Below, one piece after another: positions 14,456 through 20,605 of a DNA stretch of 21,621 bases (its first letter is position 1; each line of letters opens with the position of its first letter). Source of the DNA: an uncultured beta proteobacterium (GTDB lineage: Bacteria > Pseudomonadota > Gammaproteobacteria > Burkholderiales > Burkholderiaceae_C); the NCBI GenBank assembly GCA_903886165.1, contig CAISLL010000315.1, forward strand, positions 1 to 21,621, read 5' to 3'. Both the position numbers and the translations under genes were made by a program. The notes beneath the pieces were generated by a model. That model did not search any database. It saw only the letters and a program-made list of their open reading frames with translations, and was not told the DNA's origin.

Positions 14456-14767
14456 TCAGGCGTTATTCTTGGCCTGGATGGCCGACCACTTTGTGGCGAA
14501 AGCGGACAGGTCACCCATGCGCTTGAGCAGGTCAGCCCCCAATGCGGTCACTGCATAACCGCTGCTGCTGTGGTCCAGCAGGCCTGCAGCGCGCAGCTCC
14601 TTGATGCGCGTGTTCAGGGTGTTGGGCGTGATGCCCCCCACGCTGTCCTGAAGCAGGCGAAAAGTCTGGGGGTGGTTGTCTTTCAGTGCCCAAAGGACAC
14701 GAATGGCATACCTGGATTCCAATAGGCTTAAAAGTGGGCCAATGGCTGGATTTTCTTTGTGGCTCAT
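14456..14767 (-). CDS. HxlR-family winged-helix transcriptional regulator
   Basis: This 103-residue protein has the HxlR pattern: RYAIRVLWALKD, then a recognition helix region (GGITPNTLNTRIKEL) followed by AAGLLDHSSSGYAVTALG, the wing and the following helix. HxlR proteins are dimeric DNA-binding regulators, some sensing electrophiles or oxidants through a cysteine; this one has no cysteine, so such a switch is unlikely. A good AAGGAGA site precedes the ATG. The start faces a divergent ComFB-like gene about 250 bp away and the FKBP gene follows 41 bp downstream. Its target is unknown; autoregulation within the divergent region is plausible. The HTH class is well supported; the exact subfamily less so. 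Confidence 0.82.
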   Translation of the reverse strand: MSHKENPAIGPLLSLLESRYAIRVLWALKDNHPQTFRLLQDSVGGITPNTLNTRIKELRAAGLLDHSSSGYAVTALGADLLKRMGDLSAFATKWSAIQAKNNA

Positions 14768-14866
14768 GTGGTGGGTCTCCTTGGGGCATCAATGGCTCGC
14801 TTGCCGAATCTTTGCGGGATCAAGCAGCCAGCTGATGACTGACCTGCGCGCAAGCGATCAACGCAA

Positions 14867-14872
14867 ACTATA
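14867..14872 (-). promoter_or_regulatory. Possible -10 box for the HxlR-FKBP unit
   Basis: TATAGT on the minus strand is the best -10-like hexamer upstream of the HxlR gene, but no convincing -35 sits 16-18 bp away. It would give a leader of about 90 bases. Confidence 0.25.
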
Positions 14873-14889
14873 TCTCAGATTGATGCACT

Positions 14890-14906
14890 GCTACATGTTT
14901 AATAGC
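14890..14906. repeat. Short palindromic remnant similar to the repeat at 8452-8468
   Basis: GCTACATGTTTAATAGC matches GCTACATAAAAGATAGC at both arms, with a divergent centre. It probably belongs to the same degenerate repeat family; only the tail portion is recognisable. Confidence 0.35.
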
Positions 14907-14950
14907 TTTGTAAATTAAATTTTTTTGATGAAACAGCGGCAGCAGGGTGC

Positions 14951-14979
14951 TTGTCAGTTGGCGGCCAAGCTGCTATGGT
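14951..14979 (+). promoter_or_regulatory. Sigma-70-like promoter for the ComFB-like gene
   Basis: TTGTCA (14951-14956) and TATGGT (14974-14979) are spaced by exactly 17 bp. They lie about 42 bp before the ATG at 15021, giving a short leader. Confidence 0.5.
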
Positions 14980-15020
14980 CATCCTGAAATCTTGTACGTT
15001 GACATTTTTTGAGGCGCTTT

Positions 15021-15308
15021 ATGGTTTTTAATTTTGAACAGGTTCACAACTATTACGAGCGGCTGGTGTTTGAGCAAGTGGCTGGCTTGGCGGATTCTTA
15101 TCCGCATTACAGTGCCGACATGTTGGTTGATGTGGCCTGTGTGGCGCTGAACCGGCTGCCTGCACGCTACGTCCGTCACGATGTAGACCTGATGTTTTAC
15201 CTGACCGAGCAGGAACGGCAAGGCATCGAAAAGTCACTTGATGAAGCCATTGCTTTTGCCTTTGCCTTTGTCGGTGCACGCATGGCCAAGCGGGCGCTGC
15301 CCGCCTGA
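15021..15308 (+). CDS. Small ComFB-like protein
   Basis: This 95-residue protein starts at the ATG at 15021, preceded by a GAGG site; an upstream TTG is less likely. The pattern DVACVALNRLPARYV (about residues 37-51), followed by an acidic and amphipathic helix, matches the late-competence ComFB family (D..ALN.LP..Y). It lacks the two cysteines seen in some members. The founding B. subtilis gene lies in the comF operon but is not essential for competence. ComFB domains in cyanobacteria have recently been reported to bind cyclic dinucleotides, so a signalling role is possible. It stands alone between a divergent regulator and convergent metY. Confidence 0.7.
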   Translation: MVFNFEQVHNYYERLVFEQVAGLADSYPHYSADMLVDVACVALNRLPARYVRHDVDLMFYLTEQERQGIEKSLDEAIAFAFAFVGARMAKRALPA

Positions 15309-15331
15309 GCCAAGGTCTTTGTCGATAGGGC

Positions 15332-16609
15332 TTAGACTGCCGCGAGGGCTTGCGCCAGGTCTTCCAGTAAATCGTCAATGTGCTCAATGCCCACCGACAG
15401 TCGCACCATATCGGGTTTGACGCCGGCACGCGCCAGTTCTTGCGGGTTGAGTTGGCGGTGCGTGGTGGACGCCGGGTGGCAGGCCAGCGATTTTGCATCG
15501 CCAATGTTGACCAGCCGGGTGAACAACTTGAGTGTGTCCTGAAAACGGGCCCCTGCCTGCAGGCTGTCCTCTGCCTTCAATCCAAAACTGATGATGCCTG
15601 ACGCCCGGCCACCCATGTATTTTTTTACCAAGACGTGATCAGCGTGGTCTGGCAACCCTGCATAGTTGACCCAGCCGACTTTGCTGTGGGTTTGCAAATA
15701 AGCGGCAATTTTGAGCGCGTTGTCGCAAATCCGGTCCATGCGCAGGGCCAGTGTTTCAATGCCTTGCAAAATTTGGAATGCGGCCATTGCGCTGAGCGCG
15801 GCACCCATGTTGCGCAGCGGCACCACTCGGGCGCGCCCGATGTAGGCGGCAGCACCCAGCGCCTCGGTATAAACCACGCCGTGGTAGCTCACATCTGGCT
15901 CGTTGAGTCGTTTGAAGCGGGCTTTATGCTCGGCCCAGGGAAACTTGCCTGAGTCAACAATGATGCCGGCAATGGTGGTGCCGTGGCCACCCATGTATTT
16001 GGTGAGCGAATGCACCACAATGTCGGCCCCGTGCTCAATTGGGCGGCACAGGTAAGGGCTTGGCACGGTGTTGTCCACGATCAGGGGCACTCCATGCGCA
16101 TGCGCCACGGCGGCCAGGGCGGCCATGTCGGTGACATTGCCCAGTGGGTTACCCACTGACTCGCAGTAGACGGCTTTGGTCCGTGCGTCGATCAATTTGC
16201 CAAATGACGCAGGGTCGCTGCTGTCTGCAAACCGCACCTCGATGCCCATTTGCGGAAAAGTGTGTGCAAACAGGTTGTAGGTGCCCCCGTACAGCGTGGA
16301 GGCCGACACGATGTTGTCGCCAGCCTCTGTGATGGTCTGGATTGCGTACGCGATGGCAGCCATGCCGGATGCCACAGCCAAGGCGCCAATGCCACCTTCC
16401 ATGGCGGCCACGCGGGCTTCCAGCACACCACAGGTGGGGTTCATGATGCGGCTGTAAATGTTGCCGGCCACTTTCAGATCAAACAAATCCGCACCATGCT
16501 GGGTGTTGTCAAAGGCATAGGCCACGGTCTGGTAGATTGGCACGGCCACCGCTTTGGTGGTGGGATCGGGGGTGTAACCACCGTGGACGGCGAGTGTTTC
16601 AATTTTCAT
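15332..16609 (-). CDS. metY: O-acetylhomoserine aminocarboxypropyltransferase (O-acetylhomoserine sulfhydrylase)
   Basis: This is a 425-residue PLP enzyme of the Cys/Met metabolism family. The start MKIETLAVHGGY at 16609 is chosen because AAAGGA lies nine bases upstream. The PLP-binding Lys is K204 in HSLTKYMGGHGT. Other family motifs are YSRIMNPTCGVLE, AVASGMAAI, YGGTYNLF and the C-terminal THRQL plus VRLSVGIEHIDDL. The length and the HGTTIAGIIVDSG insert fit MetY rather than MetB or MetZ. It converts O-acetylhomoserine and sulfide to homocysteine, a direct route to methionine. A 15-bp palindrome lies 25-39 bp upstream and may be an operator. No methionine riboswitch was recognised. Confidence 0.95.
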   Translation of the reverse strand: MKIETLAVHGGYTPDPTTKAVAVPIYQTVAYAFDNTQHGADLFDLKVAGNIYSRIMNPTCGVLEARVAAMEGGIGALAVASGMAAIAYAIQTITEAGDNIVSASTLYGGTYNLFAHTFPQMGIEVRFADSSDPASFGKLIDARTKAVYCESVGNPLGNVTDMAALAAVAHAHGVPLIVDNTVPSPYLCRPIEHGADIVVHSLTKYMGGHGTTIAGIIVDSGKFPWAEHKARFKRLNEPDVSYHGVVYTEALGAAAYIGRARVVPLRNMGAALSAMAAFQILQGIETLALRMDRICDNALKIAAYLQTHSKVGWVNYAGLPDHADHVLVKKYMGGRASGIISFGLKAEDSLQAGARFQDTLKLFTRLVNIGDAKSLACHPASTTHRQLNPQELARAGVKPDMVRLSVGIEHIDDLLEDLAQALAAV

Positions 16610-16633
16610 TTGGCACATTCCTTTCAAAAATTG

Positions 16634-16648
16634 AACATCTTAGATGTT
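16634..16648. promoter_or_regulatory. Palindrome upstream of metY
   Basis: AACATCT and AGATGTT flank a single central base, a perfect 7-1-7 inverted repeat 25-39 bp from the metY start. The place suits repressor binding over the promoter or leader. I could not assign it to a known methionine regulator. Confidence 0.45.
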
Positions 16649-16739
16649 GTTGCTTCCCGAATTGGCGTCGGGAGTCGCGCGCGCCAAAAAATTTGCGAGA
16701 CCCGGCGTCCCTGCAGGGCGGGCTTTCCTCAAGGTCAAA

Positions 16740-16769
16740 GTGCAGCCACAGGGCCGACAAGGGCTGCAC
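16740..16769. other. Hairpin in the divergent metY / heme-protein region
   Basis: GTGCAGCC (16740-16747) pairs with GGCTGCAC (16762-16769) around a 14-base loop. There is no T tract on either side, so it is not a classic terminator. It may be a regulator site or leader structure for either divergent gene. Confidence 0.4.
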
Positions 16770-16788
16770 GGTTTCAGTTAATATTGCC

Positions 16789-16806
16789 TTGATCAAACTT
16801 GTTGAT
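16789..16806. promoter_or_regulatory. TTGAT-rich motif before the heme-binding protein gene
   Basis: TTGATCAA (16789-16796) is followed by ACTTG and TTGAT. The half sites resemble those of FNR/CRP-type sites, but their order and spacing do not match TTGAT-N4-ATCAA. This is a weak candidate only. Confidence 0.25.
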
Positions 16807-16821
16807 TCCTGGAGACGCCTT

Positions 16822-17709
16822 GTGAAAAGTTCTGTTGCAGCCTTGTTGTTGGCCCCGTTGATGGTTTTGGCGCAGGCTCCGCAAGTCGTGCCCGTGGTGG
16901 CGCTGTCCCAGGCGCCCAAGATAGATGGGAGTTTGGGGGAGTGGGGTAGCGATGGCTGGGTCAAGGTGCCCGTCAAGCCTGCCATTGACAAGGCTGATCG
17001 GGCCAAATTCGGTATGAGTCCCGACGATGACAAGAACCAGACGGGAAGCCTGACTGTTCAAGTCAAGGTCGCTGTGAATGGCAGCAAGGTGTACTTTGCG
17101 CTCAAGTACCCTGATGCGTCCGCCGACACAAGCTATCTCCTTTGGGAGTGGCGTGGCGACAAATATGCCCAGGGCAAGCAGCGTGACGACATGTTGGCAC
17201 TGCGTTTTCACATGGCTGGAGATTTTGACCGCTCCATGTTGGCCACCAAAGACTACACCGCGGACGTCTGGCAATGGTCGGCGGGCCGGACCAACACGGT
17301 AGGTGTGGCTGAAGACCAGATGCACCACATGACCACGGCCACGCTGGAAAATGCCGCTGAATACTCGATGCCTGATGGCAAGACCATCTATATCAAGAAA
17401 CAGCGTGATGCTGGTGCCCCGGTATACAAGACCTTGCCAAGGCCAAAAGAGAACAAGGGAGAGAAGGTGCCATCGTTCGAGGTCGGCACACCTTCAGGTA
17501 GCAGTGCCGACGTGGCGGCCAAGGGTGAGTGGAGCAGTGGCAACTGGCAGGTGGAATTCGGGCGCGCCCTGAATACAGGCAACGCCGACGATGCCGTCTT
17601 TAAGCCCGGGCAAAAATTACTTGGCCAGATTGCGGTGTTCAACAAAGGGTTTTCCGAGCACAAGAGCGTCTCGGAGCCTTTGCTGTTTGATTTCTCGGCC
17701 GTCAAATAA
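16822..17709 (+). CDS. Exported ethylbenzene dehydrogenase gamma-like heme-binding protein
   Basis: This 295-residue protein starts at a GTG at 16822, with GGAG seven bases upstream. Residues 1-19 form a Sec signal peptide (VKSSVAALLLAPLMVLAQA). The mature part opens with the family pattern KIDGSLGEW, followed by a beta-rich domain with VYFALKYPD, LLWEWRGD and DVWQWSAGRTNTVG, then DQMHH. This fits the ethylbenzene-dehydrogenase/DMSO-reductase-family heme-binding domain (EB_dh), whose characterised members bind one b-type heme by Met and Lys. There is no CxxCH, so no covalent heme is expected. In known enzymes this subunit accompanies a molybdopterin subunit and an Fe-S subunit; neither is seen here. 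A cupredoxin follows after 21 bp. Confidence 0.8.
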   Translation: MKSSVAALLLAPLMVLAQAPQVVPVVALSQAPKIDGSLGEWGSDGWVKVPVKPAIDKADRAKFGMSPDDDKNQTGSLTVQVKVAVNGSKVYFALKYPDASADTSYLLWEWRGDKYAQGKQRDDMLALRFHMAGDFDRSMLATKDYTADVWQWSAGRTNTVGVAEDQMHHMTTATLENAAEYSMPDGKTIYIKKQRDAGAPVYKTLPRPKENKGEKVPSFEVGTPSGSSADVAAKGEWSSGNWQVEFGRALNTGNADDAVFKPGQKLLGQIAVFNKGFSEHKSVSEPLLFDFSAVK

Positions 17710-17730
17710 ACAATTCACAGTACCGTCAAA

Positions 17731-18207
17731 ATGAAAAAAACAGTAATTGGCATGTTGGGTAGCGTGTGGTTGGCTGTGATTTTGAGCAGCCAGGCGCTCG
17801 CTGCCGACGATGAAGAGCAGGTATTGAAGCTGCACCCGGCCCTGGTCAACGTCAAGTGGGATGCGGCCAAGGAAATTGTCGTGGACCTCGATGACGACAA
17901 TTACGATCCACCCGAGATTGTGCTAAAGCGTGGCATGGCCTACCGTGTGCGCCTGAAAAATATTGGTGTCAAGGCGCACGACATGGTGGGCGGGTCTTTT
18001 TTTGAAGAAGACGCCATCGCGCTCAAAATGATCAACACCAAAGTGGGCCGGGTGACCGCAAATCACATCAATTCGGTCTACATCAAGCCCAAGAACGAAG
18101 CCGAGGTCTGGTTTGTTGCGTTGAAGGCCGGCCACTTTAGTTTCTTTTGCAGCATTCCCGGTCACCGTGAAGCCGGCATGGAAGGCGTTGTCAAGATTCT
18201 TGACTAG
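17731..18207 (+). CDS. Exported cupredoxin (type 1 copper protein), first copy
   Basis: This 158-residue protein has a signal peptide cleaved near QALA (residue 24), so it is periplasmic. Type 1 copper ligands can be read: H83 (KAHDMVGG), C140, H145 and M150 in FFCSIPGHREAGMEG. The C-x4-H-x4-M loop differs slightly from azurin and plastocyanin. It probably shuttles single electrons in the periplasm. It sits 21 bp after the heme-binding protein and 30 bp before the heme-containing chemoreceptor, likely on one transcript. A second cupredoxin with the same ligand spacing lies beyond the receptor. Redox partner and potential are unknown. Confidence 0.85.
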   Translation: MKKTVIGMLGSVWLAVILSSQALAADDEEQVLKLHPALVNVKWDAAKEIVVDLDDDNYDPPEIVLKRGMAYRVRLKNIGVKAHDMVGGSFFEEDAIALKMINTKVGRVTANHINSVYIKPKNEAEVWFVALKAGHFSFFCSIPGHREAGMEGVVKILD

Positions 18208-18237
18208 CCCGTGATTCAATTTTGACTTGACTGAACA

Positions 18238-19818
18238 ATGATTTCAGTGCTGCGAAAACGCATTGGATTCCGGATTTTTGCTGCGGTGTTGCTGGTCATG
18301 GTGACGGGCACGGTGTTGCTCTCCACGTACTTCGTTGAGCAGCATCGGCGCAGTTTGCTGGCGCAACATCGCGAGACCTTGGGCACGGTCGCACAAGCCA
18401 CCATTCAAGGCATACAGGCGATCATGCTCACCGGCAATGCCGAGATCGCAAGGCGTTATGCCGACAACCAGAAAAAGGTGACGGGCATTGGTGAGATGCG
18501 GATATTGCGGGTTGACGGTAGCGAAGCGTTTTATGACAACAAGACCACCGAAAATGTCAACCAGCGCCGGGGTTCGGAAGAGTTTTCCCTGCGTGATGAA
18601 GAGAAGGTTGTGGCCGTCGTGTCGCGTGAAGATGTTGTCTTTCGCCAGGCCATAGAGAGCAAGGTTATGTCATTCATGTACACCGAAGCCGTGCCAGGTG
18701 AAAAGATGCTGACCATGTTTGCGCCGATTCTTAATGACAAGGACTGTTTTCGCTGCCACGGCAGTAACCATGCGGTTCGCGGTGTGATCAAGATCAGTGC
18801 GCCAATGGATCAGGTAGAGGCAGATATTCGCCAGACCTGGCTGATGGCATTGATTGCCCTGCCTTTCTCGGCCATAGGCATCGCTTTCATCGCGTTCATG
18901 ATCCGGCGCCTGACCCTGCCGATACAAAAGGTGGCTGAAGAATTGCAAAAAATTGGCGAGGGACGCGGGGACCTCTCGGTGCGCTTGCAGGTCAATGGCA
19001 AGGATGAGTTGGCGCAACTGGCCAAGGGGTTCAACACCTTTGTCTCCAAGATTGAAACCACGCTGCATGAGGTGTCGGCTTCCAGTCTATTGATTTCGCA
19101 GGCATCCACCGAGATTGCCGCGGGCAATCAGGACCTGAACCTGCGCACCGAACAGACGGCTCTTAGTCTGCAGCAGACTGCCGGAAACATGGACCGCTTG
19201 ACCGCCACCGTGAACCAGACCGCCGATGCGGCTCGACAGGCCAATCAGATGGCAGCCTCGGCAGCAACTGTGGCTGCACGCGGCGGGGTTGTGGTCAATG
19301 AGGTGGTTGACACCATGAATGACATCAACAGCAGTTCCAAAAAGATCGCAGAGATCATTGATGTGATCAATGGGATTTCATTCCAGACCAATATTCTCGC
19401 CCTGAATGCGGCAGTGGAGGCGGCGCGTGCCGGAGAGCAGGGGCGCGGGTTTGCCGTGGTGGCTGGCGAAGTCCGAAGTCTTGCCAGTCGCAGTGCCCAG
19501 GCGGCCAGGGAAATCAACACGCTGATCAGCGCCTCTGTGCAGAAAGTGCAGGTGGGTGCACAACTGGTTCAGGATGCTGGAAAAACCATGAAGGAAATCG
19601 TGGGCTCGGTGAATCAGGTCAGTGACACCATTTCCGAAATTACCGCAGCGTCAACTGAGCAGTCCCAAGGGATCAGTCAGGTCAATGCGTCCATTGCAGA
19701 GTTGGACGCCATGACGCAGCAAAACGCCGCGCTGGTTCACCAGTCGGCTGCAGCCGCAGAAAGTCTCAGCCTACAGGCCCATCGCATGGAACAGGCAGTA
19801 CAGGTTTTTCGTGTCTGA
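18238..19818 (+). CDS. Methyl-accepting chemotaxis protein with periplasmic c-type heme motif
   Basis: This is a 526-residue receptor. TM1 lies at about 12-33 and TM2 at about 201-222. The periplasmic domain between them (about 34-200) carries CFRCH at 170-174, a CxxCH heme c attachment site, and resembles the DUF3365/Tll0287-like heme sensor domains. A HAMP domain (about 223-275) follows, then the signalling coiled coil with the conserved tip EIIDVINGISFQTNILALNAAVEAARAGEQGRGFAVVAGEVRSLA split by its highly conserved hairpin. It should sense redox state, oxygen or a heme ligand and feed CheA. No C-terminal CheR-docking pentapeptide is obvious. The two flanking cupredoxins suggest that an electron carrier, rather than a chemical attractant, is the stimulus; this is inference. 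Confidence 0.92.
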   Translation: MISVLRKRIGFRIFAAVLLVMVTGTVLLSTYFVEQHRRSLLAQHRETLGTVAQATIQGIQAIMLTGNAEIARRYADNQKKVTGIGEMRILRVDGSEAFYDNKTTENVNQRRGSEEFSLRDEEKVVAVVSREDVVFRQAIESKVMSFMYTEAVPGEKMLTMFAPILNDKDCFRCHGSNHAVRGVIKISAPMDQVEADIRQTWLMALIALPFSAIGIAFIAFMIRRLTLPIQKVAEELQKIGEGRGDLSVRLQVNGKDELAQLAKGFNTFVSKIETTLHEVSASSLLISQASTEIAAGNQDLNLRTEQTALSLQQTAGNMDRLTATVNQTADAARQANQMAASAATVAARGGVVVNEVVDTMNDINSSSKKIAEIIDVINGISFQTNILALNAAVEAARAGEQGRGFAVVAGEVRSLASRSAQAAREINTLISASVQKVQVGAQLVQDAGKTMKEIVGSVNQVSDTISEITAASTEQSQGISQVNASIAELDAMTQQNAALVHQSAAAAESLSLQAHRMEQAVQVFRV

Positions 19819-19855
19819 CGGGCACAGGAGAAGCACGTTGCAGGGCAGTTTTCCA

Positions 19856-19885
19856 TTGTTTGTGACGTTTCACCGGTGCGATAAT
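19856..19885 (+). promoter_or_regulatory. Candidate promoter for the second cupredoxin
   Basis: An extended -10, TGCGATAAT (19877-19885), has a weak -35 TTGTTT (19856-19861) 18 bp upstream. It would give a leader of about 80 bases and allow the second cupredoxin to be made independently of the receptor. Confidence 0.4.
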
Positions 19886-19974
19886 TTCTCGTGAATCTTT
19901 CGATTGGATGAAACACCAGTTCTGTCAGGTCAATTTTGTTTAATTATTCAATACCATCAACTTAGGAATCAAAC

Positions 19975-20442
19975 ATGCGCCAATCAATCCTTACCATGGC
20001 TCTCGCGGCATCCGCTTTGATCGCTCCCACCCTGGCGGTGGCAGAAGACTACATCACCAATGGTGCAGACATTGTCAAGGCAGCCAAATGGGACACCATG
20101 GAAACGGTCACGATCGAACTGCTTGAGCATGAGTTCGTGCCTCAGAACCTCAAGCTCAAAGCCAACAAACCTTACCGGATCGTGATCAAGAACAACGGCG
20201 AAGCGGACCATTACTACACCGCACCGGCTTTCTTCAAGTCGGTGGCCTGGCGCAAGGTCATGACCCCAAGGCCGCATGGTGGTGAAATCAAGGCACCCTA
20301 CTTTGATGCGATTGAAGCCTTCAAGAAGGGCGGAACCATTGAGTTGTATCTGGTGCCTGTCAAGACCGGCACCTATGAAGTCATTTGCACCATTGATGAC
20401 CACAAACAAAAAGGCATGTCCGGCACCATCACGGTTGAATAA
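19975..20442 (+). CDS. Exported cupredoxin (type 1 copper protein), second copy
   Basis: This 155-residue protein has a signal peptide cleaved near AVA (residue 23). Copper ligands are H79 (EADHYYTAPAF), C138, H143 and M148 in VICTIDDHKQKGMSG, with the same C-x4-H-x4-M spacing as the copy 1.8 kb upstream. The two proteins are otherwise strongly diverged, which suggests different redox partners or potentials. The start has AGGAA at 19962. It is preceded by 156 bp with its own promoter candidate and followed by a strong terminator, so it may be expressed apart from the three upstream genes. Confidence 0.86.
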   Translation: MRQSILTMALAASALIAPTLAVAEDYITNGADIVKAAKWDTMETVTIELLEHEFVPQNLKLKANKPYRIVIKNNGEADHYYTAPAFFKSVAWRKVMTPRPHGGEIKAPYFDAIEAFKKGGTIELYLVPVKTGTYEVICTIDDHKQKGMSGTITVE

Positions 20443-20490
20443 ACACCGAACCCTTGAGCGCCGGTTTTTTTACAGGCCTCAAACCAGATA

Positions 20491-20515
20491 AAGCTGTCCA
20501 TTGGGCAGCTTTTTT
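20491..20515. terminator. Bidirectional terminator between cupredoxin and mfd
   Basis: AAGCTGTCC (20491-20499) pairs with GGGCAGCTT (20503-20511), with one G-U and a three-base loop. T residues run to 20515 on the plus strand; the minus side has a shorter T stretch, so it may also serve mfd. Confidence 0.75.
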
Positions 20516-20605
20516 ATTGTGGGCGATCATCGATGGGCAAAATTGACACCATGCAGAAGCGCTGCATAGTCCAGACCTGCAAGGCTTTCGCCCTCGCAAT
20601 TTTGG

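Noticed and set aside
16610..16821. SAM or SAH riboswitch upstream of metY
   Set aside because: The leader does not show the conserved cores of SAM-II or SAH riboswitches that I could recognise; only a palindrome and a simple hairpin are visible.
16822..17709. Covalent (c-type) heme in the EB_dh-like protein
   Set aside because: No CxxCH and no cysteines were seen in the mature sequence; any heme would be b-type.
20538..20604. Inverted repeat CAAAATTG / CAATTTTG downstream of mfd
   Set aside because: Eight base pairs with a 51-base gap and AT-rich arms are easily chance; the better terminator at 20491-20515 explains the region.
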